Both the position numbers and the translations under genes were made by a program. From contig KB310915.1 in assembly GCA_000328365.1 (NCBI GenBank), forward strand, positions 389,192 through 453,191: a DNA stretch of 64,000 nt. The letters run 5' to 3'. The first letter of the stretch is position 1; the number at the start of each line of letters is the position of its first letter. This DNA is from Capitella teleta. Taxonomy: Eukaryota > Annelida > Polychaeta > Capitellidae. Shown here one piece after another: positions 36,501-48,242 of the stretch. The notes below the pieces were generated by a model that made no database searches, was not told the origin of the DNA, and worked only from the letters and a program-made list of their open reading frames with translations.

Positions 36501-38030
36501 AATCTAGGATTTACCCATAATAAAACACCCCCTTTTCATTCAATACTCGAGCTTTTAGGAAGTGAACAGCACGGGCGCTAGGATTACCCTGCTGATAAAA
36601 ATAATTGACCAACGTTGAACTTTAGGGAAACAAGATCTATGATCACGTGACGTGGTGCCCAAGCCATCACTTTGATTTAAACAGCACTCTTCTTGATTAA
36701 GCCTTTCGGCCAATGAGTCTTTTTTCTTCTTCTAATCCATGGAGGTGTTATACCTGAAACGACAGATTTAACTTTCAATCGTCCATAAGAACAAAGAGAC
36801 TTTGTATTTTTGTACACCTTATATGCAATAGGCGAGATTGAAGCTACCCCATTACTAAGCTAACATAAGGATATACCATACATAAAGCTACACATAGAAA
36901 CCATATGCATGTATTGTTCTTCTCATGAAGAATTGTAATCTTAGAATCCTGAATTTCCTCGAGTGAAGGAGGACTTACTCGACGTGTATGTGAAATAAAT
37001 ATGTTTGCGAACTGTAACACCATCTCGCTTCCATCGCATTTTCCAAATGCGAAATATCTTAGTAATTCAATAACTCGATCTCATTCGAGTCAAATGTGAA
37101 GCGAATTAACAGTGCCAATGGCAGGTCAGATGACCTTGGCAAACGAGCCGTGATGTGTCCCCATCGGGTTAAACACTTTCTGCATTAGCACTTAAAGAAA
37201 TTAAATCGCCGATAAAGCATAAATCTAATGATGTGTGCCGACGCCGTTTTGATTAATGACTCGCAACACTGTCGATGTCACTTCTCAGACATTAATCTTT
37301 CACTCAGACGACGCACACAGAAGGATAACACGTTCAATTATGCAATCCATCAACTGCTCGTTGCGTTTCCTTGTCTGCCTTGAAATGGTCAATTTTGCAG
37401 CAAAACATGCGCTTGCTTCATTACCCAGGACCTTCCTCAAGTGAACGATAAGGCCATACAGTTGAATTCAATCTCATCAATAGCAATGAACTAAGTTCTA
37501 AGTTTCTCATTTGAGAAAATTAGTGCGCTTAACCGAGCAGGGGTCACTGCATCGACTGCTTATACTGTTTTGAAAACGCCGGCCGCCATGGCTGCAAATC
37601 GCTCTCAAGTCGAAAGCCTCGAATTCAAAATGGCAATCATTGTGTTGGCTTGAATAATCCACTCAGGAGTTCACCATTATATCTCAATCATGTTATTGAA
37701 AGCGACCTGCGTGAGACGTGCATTTATTTACCATACTTATGTGCAAACGAAACGCAACTCTTTGGTTGTACCAACACCACATTCCGGGTATGGATTGCAT
37801 AGATATGAAATTTCATATGTACCAAGTTAAACCACTTGAGGACATATTCGTGAAATTTAAAAGAAAACAATAGAATTAATTTGTTTTAATTTGAGGAATA
37901 ATCGACAAGGGATCACAATAAAGATTTCGATTTTCATGGTCAGATATTCTCTGTCCTCTCACTCACACGACAATAACGCATGAGGGGATTTTTGGACTGA
38001 ATTTCTCGAAGGGACTCTTAACCCTGCCCT
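36501..38030. other. Intergenic DNA: nothing recognised
   Basis: AT-rich, no long frames, no terminal repeats seen. Confidence 0.5.
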
Positions 38031-38034
38031 ATGA

Positions 38035-38240
38035 AATGTTGTTACAACCTTGAATCAGCTGTTTGCTATTGTGGAGAGACGGGAGGCGGTGAGGAGTTAC
38101 TGACTTGAGATTATCCCATAAATGTTCATTTGGTGACAAATTTCGGGATGTGCCAACCATGGCCATGCCGTGAGATCATATTCCTTTTTCAAGAAGTCTG
38201 CACGGACCATAGTAAGTTATGGGTGAACATTATTTTTTCT
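38035..38240 (-). mobile_element. Tc1-like transposase remnant
   Basis: On the minus strand 38165-38050 reads through NLSPNEHLWDNLKSV, the signature of the third catalytic region of Tc1 transposases (SPDLNPIEHLWDxLKR). Upstream, in another frame, comes MVRADFLKKEYDLTAWPW, equivalent to the preceding block (HTAR...FL..H.I..LPWP). Frames are broken and no terminal repeats were found, so it is a dead 5'- and 3'-truncated copy. Confidence 0.65.
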
Positions 38241-38309
38241 GGAATAGTCGGATCTCCGGATATTCGTAACCCTGATTTGGGGTCATTTATGGAGATCTGA
38301 GCCCCTTAC

Positions 38310-38753
38310 CTGAGCCGATATCAAAAGTTTCTCTGCAGATATTGATTGGTCGCATTCCTCCCCCGTCGCACATTCCATAAACATGGCTGTCTTGAAAGAG
38401 TCCTAGCCCGGAGCTCGCCGGATATGTCAGTCGTATCGGTTTGCTGTCACTTTTAGGCATCCAGAACGGGGTCAATGCAAGGTAGACCTTTTTCCCTGCT
38501 CGACGAGGCATTTGTTGTGTGGTTGATACACTGTATCCGATTTTACGGTTTGTGAATCTTGGATCCATCTTACGCTCCAGAATTCTTCTGGGTACTACCC
38601 TTCAGGAAGCCGTCAGAGTGTAATATTCTCAACAGTCTGATTGCTTTTGAGTAAAGCACTCGTGGAGTATCGTTCCAGTTAATTTCATTGTCTATAAAAG
38701 TATTCTTGTCATCGGTGTACTCAATAGAATGTTTACCCGAATTCACGGATTGG
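38310..38753 (-). other. Possible unidentified exons or decayed gene
   Basis: Two minus-strand open stretches lie end to end. One (38753-38574) follows a cttttgcag acceptor, encodes a hydrophilic segment including WNDTPRVLYSKAIRLLRILH and ends at a GTAAGA donor. The other (38568-38310) encodes LALTPFWMPKSDSKPIRLTY and DSHVYGMCDGGGMRPINICR and ends at a strong CAG|GTAAGG donor. Composition and splice signals look gene-like, but the two cannot both be exons of one transcript as drawn because they are only 5 bp apart; a frameshifted single coding block is equally possible. I recognise no family. Confidence 0.3.
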
Positions 38754-41700
38754 CTGCAAAAGAAAATAAATTTTTGATCGCGAACGGTTTGAAAATGAAG
38801 AAAATAGACTTGAGCACCGTGTAAAATATTCTTGTAGAACCAAACATGGATTAATATATTATTAAGCCAATTATAGATAGCTGCGGTTTTTTTTGCACCT
38901 AAGTATAATATCAAATACATTCATAGCAAGGGCTAACAGCGAAGGTGAAAGGAAATGAGAGGCCAGTTGTAGAGGTTTTGACTTCCTCCTGCAATAAAAC
39001 AGAATCGAGATTTCCATGTCAATGTCATTTATCACACACACCCCCCACACACATTTAGAATTAACAGCCTGTGTGAAATTGCAAACTGCGTCGAATGCTA
39101 TGCTGTTGTTCATCTGAACCTAAAGCCGTGGCATTATACCTTTTTTTTTGCCGGGAGGGTAATATAGCACGTGCCTCATATATTCATGCAGATGCATACA
39201 TCACCCAATTCTCCCATCTATTAGTCGGGAAGCAATCTCTGTCGGGCGGAAGAGCAACGATTCTTTCATCACTATTCATGCGCCGTGCCATCTGTGTTTC
39301 TGAAGATTGATGTACAAAAATAGATGAATTGGGCATTTGACTGCGATGGCTAATTATAGGCGAATGTCAGCTTATCTTGTAATTCAGTACACAGTCTAAT
39401 TGTGCACTGGGCGATATAGAATTATACATTACTAAGTAAGTAAGTCCGACTTCGTGGGATCTATTGTCCGTATGTGAATTCTGAGTATTCCTGAGAACAA
39501 CGGCAAAGTCAGTTAAGATATCATGGAAATGTCTATTCATAGCCAGTCGCTAAAGTAAATTATCTCAAAACATTCATTGTTGAGTTGTATTTTAAAGCTG
39601 GACGTCTGCATTGCCTCGCACACCTTTGTGAATGAACGAGATCCACTTTGATCTTTCCATTAACCCTCGGACCACGTCCCTCTGTCGATGACCGTCAACA
39701 CCATTCGAAATTAACTGCTCAGTTATCAAGTGCTTCTTACTGTGTGAAGAAAGAGATTACTTGTGAACGCTGGTTTCATGTCACCCATAATGTACATCAT
39801 CATGTGAAGTAGGGTTTCTTTCACCTGTCTTTCTTTGTATTCATGTGTACCATGTTTCTAACCGCTCGAAAAAAAATCCTATTTAGTCGTCAAACTTTGC
39901 GACAAATGCACTTCGTCAAATAGAAATAGGGTAGGCGGACCTTCCGTTGGAATATTGATACAAGAGCGACCGGGGACTACTTCAATCGCTTGGTGACCCC
40001 TTACACTTTGCCATTAACCTCCAAGTACGATCGATCGCCACACCACACGGCAAATGGCGAACGGATTCACGCGTTGACGCTTCGTGTGGCTTTATTATCG
40101 ACATCGGATCCTGAAAGATAGTGTCTTAGCTGACCTCCCCCCACTCCAAATTCCATGCCTAGGTATACTCGGCCTTTGTGTACTAGGGGTGCACAGTTAG
40201 TTACATATTCCGGATAACGGACATCCGGCATTTAAAATCCGGTGTGTTTTGATAATGTTAGGGCAATAGACAGCTGAAAACATTATTGCAATATTAAATT
40301 TCACAAACTTGTTCACAAGGGCGTTTCCTACCCATTTGGGCTGTTATAACATAACACGTATATCCCTTATTTGAATCATTTCAATTATATGATAGTGTGT
40401 ACCCTCATTCTAGTCTCTTTATTCAAGAAAATAAAATAAAATAAAATATATTCACGTGTAATTTGATGTAAAGCAATGCGCACAATGAAAATTCATACGC
40501 AAAAGCCAAAATATTCAATTAAGTGAGCTGGCGTGAATACATTTACAAAGAGAGTCTATCTCTCTTCGGCGCACGCAGGGCAAGTTCAACCGACACAATA
40601 TTCACGTAAAACTACCATGCAATTGTCAGGCCATTCTCATATAATTATTGTCATCAACAGGAGCCGCGAATGGGTTGATCTTTTAGCAGCTCTCATAAAT
40701 GTTATCTCGGACGTCTGCACGTGGGGAGTGTCAATACATCAGGTGGTAATCTAGACCATCCTCATTATATTCATATAGACATCGGTTACGTAAATCATGG
40801 TTTGATTAATATTGAGAGAAGTCATGTAAATCACCAGATTATCACAATCTCAATGCTTGCCTCTCTGGGATGAACTTGAGGTATTCCAAATAACAAGCAT
40901 CGTCACCTAAATTAATAAATTTATTTTAGGACCCGGATCAACAATATGATCGATCTCATTTGTGATACCCTTGATCCCGTCCAGAACCTACGTAAAAGTG
41001 AACTTTCCCATTATGATCTGTGTTCCCTATTGAACACTATGTACTGAATGATGCGTTTCCTTTTTCATACATGTAAGTGTAGGTAGTAGCTGTGAACAAA
41101 TGCTCAAGGAAAACTAACAACACCATTCTAGTACTGTATCATATAGCCACATAATCAAACTGATATGGGTGGAGCTTGCTCCTTACTCTACTGATGACCC
41201 TGCCCATTCAAAGATGTGCCAAAAATCCCCGCTTAATCTGACCCGCTTTAATATGGGGAGGACAATCATAGCGTGACGTATATGAGGTACAAGTATATTA
41301 TTAATGTCTCAAAGGCAATATGCATCTTTTTAGGAAGGTAACATCAGACGAAGGTGGGCGCTGTGGCTTTTGTTGAAGAATTGGGGCAGTCACGCTACCA
41401 TTAAAAAATACCGGGCCATTAGCATGTACTAAGTAGATGTATTAATAACAGTGAGATGTATTGCTGTTCCCCTTTCTGAGGTCAAAGGTCAGATTGGGTT
41501 GATAAAACGATTCAAAGCATTATACCACTTTCGACGCTCGTCCTCCAATCAGCGGTGAGCTTAAATACCACGTGACATGCCACTTATTCATAAACAGTAA
41601 TAGCTAGGCTATAGTTGCAAAGCTGCTCAGCTTGCGCGAGTGGTCAAGAACAGAGGGCTCACTCGAAGGAAAAATAAAAAATATGGCGCGAGTTGGTGCC

Positions 41701-42596
41701 ATTCCAGAAAAGACTTGAATATACACACAATAGGATAAAAGCTAATGCATATCTACAGTGGAACCCAATAGGAAAATATCTTGAAGTTTATTTTATTGTG
41801 AATTGCCAACTTACAAAGTCCCAAAAGACGAAGATCAATGTAATCTTTTGCATTATATGCACGGCTTTTTTTTTCAAATTAGTGAAGTTTTGCCATTGAT
41901 TATGATATCCTAGTAATCCTTGTTAGCCGGAGTCGTCAGGCTACCGACCACAATAATAGCAGGCCTATAGCATTATAGATGCAAGCTTTTAACGGTAAAT
42001 TCATTGAGAGTTAATAAACGCCATTATTAGAATATTATACACTTGTCCCTTGATTTATAATTGCAAACATACGCATAGTCGTGGTATGTCAAGAAGTGGG
42101 CATTGGAAGATATGAGCCATGAGCCAGAATGCCTCTTGTGACCATGCTTAGGGCATATGGGCCAGATCCATTTGCGCCACCATCAAGCGTCGACTAGGCG
42201 GTTTCCGGTTTGTTCCCCGGGTGATTACAAGATCCGTAGGGACGCACGGAGATCCAGTGAGTGAAAAGAAACAGCGCCACTAATTTCAATTAGCCTAAGG
42301 ACGGAGTCCAAAAACCAACAACAACATCCAAATCTCGGTCTGCAGCAACCCCCAACAATTACATACATAATAAATGCACTGTAGCTTATAAATGCGACCC
42401 TGGAAAACTTCCGCTCCCTCTTTCTCTCTCACCACGCGGACACGAATGCACTCTAAGCAAACGTCATATTATCTTTATCGTCCATCGTATGAGAGAAAGT
42501 GAGTCTCTTGAGGTGCCATTTGGACAAAAACGATGGCACCGGATAAAGTCAGAGGCCGATGGAGAGATCGAGGCGCCTAAATCTGCAACATGCAAA
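38754..42596. other. Intergenic DNA: no gene recognised
   Basis: Contains an hAT-like end at 40188 (CTAGGGGTGCACAG) without a partner, a DR1-type AGGTCAAAGGTCA at 41479-41491 and ordinary AT-rich DNA. No frame longer than 80 codons has any recognisable motif. Confidence 0.5.
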
Positions 42597-42792
42597 GATG
42601 GGGTTTTACGGCTCCACCCAAACCATTCGGATGATACGGGCGCCATGCAGAACAGAAGGCCTGGGACCGGGGTTTCCCCCTACTCTTATCGATAAATCCC
42701 AAAAGTTCTTTATCCTGCATACCACGATAGACAGTAATACACAGCGACCGGCCTTGTTACGCAGTTGAGCACCGAAGAATTACGATTATAAC
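42597..42792 (-). mobile_element. SINE family 1, headless copy (inverted)
   Basis: Reverse complement of the body of the full SINE at 52649-52988: from GGGGTTTTACGGCTCCACCC through GGGGTTTCCCCCTACTCTTA to the CTTGTTACGCAGTTG block. The tRNA-derived head is absent, and a small internal deletion removes the segment between the CTTCGGTGA and AACTGCGT blocks. Confidence 0.85.
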
Positions 42793-42852
42793 TCTAAATC
42801 TGCGAGTCTCTTCAGGCACGCAGTATTTTCCGTCTCACTATTTTACGTTTCC

Positions 42853-42876
42853 CACACGCACGCACGTACGCACGTA

Positions 42877-42952
<76 letters not shown>

Positions 42953-43027
42953 TGAACGCACGCACGCACGCACGCACGCACACACGCACGCACGCATGAA
43001 CGCACGCACATGAACATATGCACGCAT
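42853..43027. repeat. (ACGC)n tetranucleotide microsatellite
   Basis: About 175 bp of ACGC with occasional GTACGC and CATGAACGC interruptions; three long minus-strand frames rich in CVRA repeats are by-products. Confidence 0.98.
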
Positions 43028-44870
43028 GTGAACGGTGCTTTAGTCTTGTGCGGTGCAAATGCACTCATCGGTGGTTCTTGTGAAAAAAAAAGAGAGACGA
43101 AAGTGGCAAAATAAAGCAAGGATGAGATGCAAACACCTCTGTTTTTTATATATTTCTTGGTTGAATATAATCTTAAATTGAAATATTCGCAACAAAAACA
43201 AGAAGCAATAAATATAAAATGCGCTGAAAGAATCGGTTTCCCCTGTGCACAGAATACTGATGATAGTCAGAAGATCTAATTTGGGTGATCACGTTAAAAG
43301 TATTTGCGTGTCACAGAGAACTATGCGTCTCTAAATTCTTTGAATGCAGAAACACAGAGATACAAATACAGAACTTCATCTCTAGTCAACAAAGCTCTTG
43401 AAATTTAGAATTCAGTTAATCATGTCATCAGAAGCTGATGCCTTCAACTGCTAAATGTGAAGTCATTAACAGACTTTGTTAAATGAAGCGTCGTGTCTGA
43501 TCACTTCCACTTTGCATTAAGGATATTCCCAATAAGATATTCAAGAATTAATCAAACTGTTACTTAGACATTATGACGTCATCGCTGCATGCGGCATCAG
43601 TGGCATTGATATGTTTCTGTACAAGAAGCTGATCACCCTATCTGCCCCTTGCAGCACCCGCGAGAAACTGAATTGATGGACAGTCGATGACCTTCCTTAG
43701 CCTGTTGGTTGCTCTCCATCAATCGTTCGGTGACTCGATAAATTTTACATACGAGGGTTGATTGGAAATTTCGCTGGTTAACAAACAACGCGTTAACATA
43801 AAAATATGAAATTTCGCACGAATATAAGGCAGCCGTTTGAAGGGGTGAGAGCAACCATAATTATTATTCTCTGGAAGGTCACTTGACTACTAACACCGGG
43901 AAGATTACTATTTGTAACCAGGGGTCGAATTTTCACCAAAACGTCTTTCTAATAGTCATAGAAAAATAATCATCTTTTGATATTTTCTTGCTTAGCCCAA
44001 ATTTGTTTACGACGCAAGGATTTGAGTTGCAAATTTATTCTTCGGGATCATTTACTATTTTTCCTTGCTATTGGCGACCGTCGAATGACTATATTGTATC
44101 CGAATTATTTCCAAGAATTGTTCATTTAGCATGCCCACTAATTAATTTGTCCTTAGTAATTAATCTTGATCAAATGGAAAATTAGTTTTGGGGATTTTCA
44201 AACTCTTTCAAAATCTTCAGCAGTGCATATAAATTAGACACGCAGATTGAATTTGTGTATACTTAAACATGTATATAAAATGTGTTACTTAACTAACTTT
44301 ACACACACGCACAGTCTCTCACACGCCACTCTTCGGTTCCAGCACAAGGGCCCTCATCTCACACGGAATCCAGGGACCCCCTCCCGAGGGAACCAACACC
44401 TTTACGATCATCATTCTTCATTTCCACTCTCCTATTTCAAACTCATCATTCTAAGTTCTCCCCAAGACACTAAATATCTGAAATATACCAATAAACTGCA
44501 CTGTTGTCCAAGGTGTCAAATCTTCTTTGGCGAGTACTCTCATTCAGAATTCCCCTTACCCATTATAAGACAATCGTGTTATCACCATTGAGGTCACCTG
44601 AGAGTCTGCCTGGTGTCACTAAAGTGATGGTATATTTCCCTTTTAGTAAATCAGATTGTCATGTTTAGACTTCATTACATTTGCACGCATCTAATGTACC
44701 ATTACACAGGTTGGTTTACTGATGGAGAAGAAAACAACGAGGATCGTTCAGAAAGTAGCTCACCAAAGGGTATTCCAAAGAAAATCTTTGGGGCATCATT
44801 AGTCATCATTTTGCTAAGAAATTAAATATCGTTCAACGATGGACCTCCTAAGTCCGATTATAAAAAAATA
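43028..44870. other. Intergenic DNA; one mariner-like end
   Basis: TACGAGGGTTGATTGGAAAT at 43750-43769 resembles a mariner terminal repeat next to TA, but no matching right end was found. Nothing else recognised. Confidence 0.35.
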
Positions 44871-45175
44871 TTATGAAAGCAATTTATTCATTTATTAAGC
44901 GCAAAATGTACAATTATGTAATAAAGTTTCTATGTGGTATAATATATAACAACATTACATGCATTATTGTTAAAAGGTTAGGAAAGTCATGGGGTACACA
45001 ACGCCATTTTATATGTGAGAAAACCATGGCAACGACCGTCTTTTTCTGGAAAACCTTCAGACTTTTATACATAATATATATTTCAAAAGTTTACGCGATG
45101 TAACATTGATGATACATAACATAATACATATAACATTGGCGATGCATCTTCAATTTCTTCTTGGTACTCTCAGAA
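44871..45175 (-). mobile_element. LINE 3' end, truncated copy of the family at 51067-52330
   Basis: Shares with 51090-51420 a series of blocks in the same order: TTATTCATTTAT next to GCGCAAAATGTA, AATAAAGTTTCTATG (GATAAAG in the other copy), CATTTCATATGTGAGAAAACC-like, and TCTTCAATTTCTTC. On the minus strand it is 5'-truncated just inside the RT tail. A second partial copy supports a real repeat family. Confidence 0.8.
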
Positions 45176-45208
45176 ATTGATTTATTTGGTTCCTTTACAC
45201 ACACTTAA

Positions 45209-45640
45209 AGAGGACCTCTGTTCACTTTGGAACCTTTTTAGGTCGGTTCTGTGGGCTTTATTGGGTGACGAGAAACCATTTTCGAAAAATTTGGCAAATG
45301 TGAATGATATTTAAGACAAATTAAAATACGAACTTTCTGCTCAAGCAGAATAGCTTGAAACGAGATGAGTGCGAGATTTCTTTTATGAAAACTGCTGAAA
45401 GATCTGCTCATTCGACTGCTCCCATTGTTAACAATATGAGAAATACTTTTATGCCGTCACGACGGTATGGAATCGAACGCGAGGAGAAAGGTGAGATTTT
45501 AAACCTCTCAAATTCGATATATCTAGGAATTAGCCCACAGCAAGCGTATTATCTAAATATATGTCAGTCAATAAGCGTATTTGTCTTTTGGGTGAATCCT
45601 CTATCATTCGTTAATGGTTTAAAACAACCAGAGGTCCTCT
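45209..45640. mobile_element. TTAA-type MITE, copy 1 (432 bp)
   Basis: The ends AGAGGACCTCTG and CAGAGGTCCTCT form a perfect inverted repeat, flanked on both sides by TTAA (45205-45208 and 45641-45644); including flanks, the match is 18 bp. No transposase. TTAA duplication points to a piggyBac- or Kolobok-type transposase acting in trans. Internal sequence is shared with 58395-58740 (opposite orientation) and partly with 49041-49108. Confidence 0.85.
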
Positions 45641-45649
45641 TTAAGTATA

Positions 45650-47370
45650 AATGCTTAGAATTGGCTCTCAACTCTTAGATTTCATTCTCAACTCTTATAA
45701 TTGATTCTAAACTCTGAGAATGCCATATTAAACTTCTTAACTCTAAAAATCCTCAGAAGTTAAGATTTGAGAGCTTCAGAGCCACAAAACAGTCGCTTTA
45801 AAGAATAGTTCATCTTAATAAGCCATTTTTATGTATAAATATCTCCATGGCCCATTTATAATCCGATAAAATTTAAGTGCATGCATGAAGAATGGCTATT
45901 TTAATTGTAATGAATAGAATAACAAGTGAAGGTCCAGGAACGTGAAATCATAACGTTTGCAGGATGCCTCTCAAAACGGTATGGATTTATGGGAAAATCT
46001 TGTCGAGACCTCGATTCGAGCGAAGATTGAATGAAGTTGATTTCTCCACCAATATTCGTTATTAACATGTAAATTAAACAAATTACAAAAGTTTTACACA
46101 CACGTGTTGCTCTTTTAATGTCTTATTCACGGAAACAAAAATCGAAGCGACTGTCTCGTTCACTCGCCGATCAGTCTCAGCCCTGGGAACTGGTTAAAAG
46201 TAAATTCCTAGATTTAGCAATTGGCTTTGTTTTATTTCCTCTGCCTGAAGTGCTATTGCTTTGCTATTTAATCCCTATAATTAAAATTAGTAGTATGCAC
46301 ATTTTTGTTTGGCGTCTGCGGACGCCAACCTACGATATCACTTCGGACACACTTCTTCGACTCGTGATTGGACATACCAACTTCCTTGAAGAAGTTCCTT
46401 CCAATCAGAATCGTCAAATTTATGTCAATACGCATGCGCACTGTTGCACCACAGCGGGTCCGACGAAACAACGAAATAGAGCAAAATGAAGTTAAATAGT
46501 TAAATACATCATTTTATACCATAAATTGATTAATCACCTAATTAAGTTTCGAAAGCAAATGCACTTTTTTAATAGATATTTAGGTCAACCATTATGGTAT
46601 ACCAAACCCGGATCTGCAAATCATTTCATCACACGTTATGACTATTAGCATCAGAAATGAGGATATATTTACCTATATAATTATATATTTACGATATCAA
46701 CAGCCTATTATTTTAGATTGAAGATAAAAGATGCAGTGAGAGGTACCAACCCTACTTAAACTTGAGCTGATATAGAGATACAAGATGTGGTGAGAGGCAC
46801 CAGCCTCATGCACCAATTAGACTTGGAAGTGACATTGAAGGTCACAACTGAGGTCACATTGAGGTCACATACTCTCAATGTTATAGAATGAATGAATGGG
46901 TGGAGTTATAGACTTCCACCGGATGTGACGTTATGATACTTAGAACATTCGTTATTTGTGTTCAAAATCTGGCGAACATTGATCTTAAAACATTTGAATT
47001 TGCCTTTTATTCCTAATCAACCATTTAATCAAAACGTTTCTCATAAAACATTTGCTATTTACTAAACGCGGATGGCGTCATGGTAAAATACGGATTGTGA
47101 CTAAAATGCGAAGCCATACGAAGTGCGGATTTCGTGCGAAATTAAAAACGGGCAGCATTCCACTACATCAATGATTGACTCAACCTCGTAAATCACTATT
47201 TTCACAATATATACGTCATACTATCTATCATTAGTACTGCAATTTTTTTTGGGTGATGTTTCACTGTGTCCTTCAATCTTATATCCATTTATATTCATGA
47301 AATGCTTTCACTCAACGCCACCTTTTAGTTCAAATACTTGTTTCTTTTTGCAGAATTCTTTTCTTTGAAA
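45650..47370. other. Intergenic DNA: no gene recognised
   Basis: Contains single CGTTATGAT motifs (45947, minus; 46929, plus) and a perfect 8-bp hairpin TTGGCGTC-TGCG-GACGCCAA at 46309-46328. A 123-codon plus-strand frame (46118-46489) has a hydrophobic middle but no family resemblance. Confidence 0.45.
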
Positions 47371-47373
47371 AGT

Positions 47374-47560
47374 AATTACGATATACACAAAGGCCGATAT
47401 CTCTGTTGTTATGCAAGCTATGGCATTGAAATTGACACAGTACATTATTAGTACATCTATCTGACTAAATCCGGAGTTTTATGTCATTTCGTTGAAGCTC
47501 AAGGTCGTGGTGGTATTTTACGCAATTAATTGCATAAATTAATGATTATTTCGAATTTTC
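47374..47560 (+). repeat. Diverged ~190-bp repeat, unit A
   Basis: Shares ordered blocks with 48057-48242: AATTACGATATAC, GTTATGC, GCATTGAAATT, ACACAGT, ACATCTA, then GACGCAATTAATTGCATAAA-like and TTATTTCGA/TTATTTTTA. Identity is perhaps 65-70% by eye. An AGGTCA-rich segment (47839-47857) lies between the units. Confidence 0.65.
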
Positions 47561-48056
47561 TGAATTTTCTTATTTTTCTTGGTAGAGTGAAGCGTGCACT
47601 GTTAAGTGCTCGAAGGAAATGATATTTTTCATTACATTTGTTTGTGTTTACTGTTTAGTCGAAAATCCTTTCATATGACAGCGGCCTTTTCAGCGTCTTG
47701 ATCTGAAGATCTTTGTCCAGCGTCTGTGCTTGAATTTGCATTCGCGGTTGCTAACTGAATAAACCGGCAAATGACACCAAACTACTCAGGGGCATTGACA
47801 TTTTGTTTCCCCATCTTCCATTGCAATTTTGAGGACAAAGGTCAAAGGTCAAGGTCACGGAGAATTTCCAGTTTCCATACGGGGTCGGCTCTAGCTGATT
47901 CATTATTTCAGCTACGGCCTTGTAGTTTACACCAAACGATTTAGTGCAACTAGACGTGCAACAAAACATATATAATATACTGTATACTACATACTATATA
48001 CTATATATTATTATGGGACTAGAATGCACCGTTCTTGCGTAATCTTTCATAATGCC

Positions 48057-48242
48057 AATTACGATATACTCAAATGTCAATATCTTAGCTGTTATGCTAG
48101 TTATTGCATTGAAATTTACACAGTCTGTATACTCCTAGCACATACATCTAACTACATTCGAAATTTTAATGAATTAGCTCAACGATCAAAGTCATAGTGG
48201 TAATTGACGCAATTAATTGCATAAATTATTGATTATTTTTAG
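48057..48242 (+). repeat. Diverged ~190-bp repeat, unit B
   Basis: Partner of 47374-47560 in direct orientation, 683 bp downstream. Either a tandem duplication of about 0.7 kb or two copies of an old mobile element. Confidence 0.65.

Noticed and set aside
40188-40250. hAT-like terminus CTAGGGGTGCACAG followed by CCGGATAACGGACATCCGG-type repeats
   Set aside because: Only one end was seen, with no inverted partner or 8-bp duplication; not enough to call an element.
42812-43119. Three minus-strand frames with CVRA/ACVR repeats
   Set aside because: They are translations of the ACGC microsatellite; any frame of that repeat is open.
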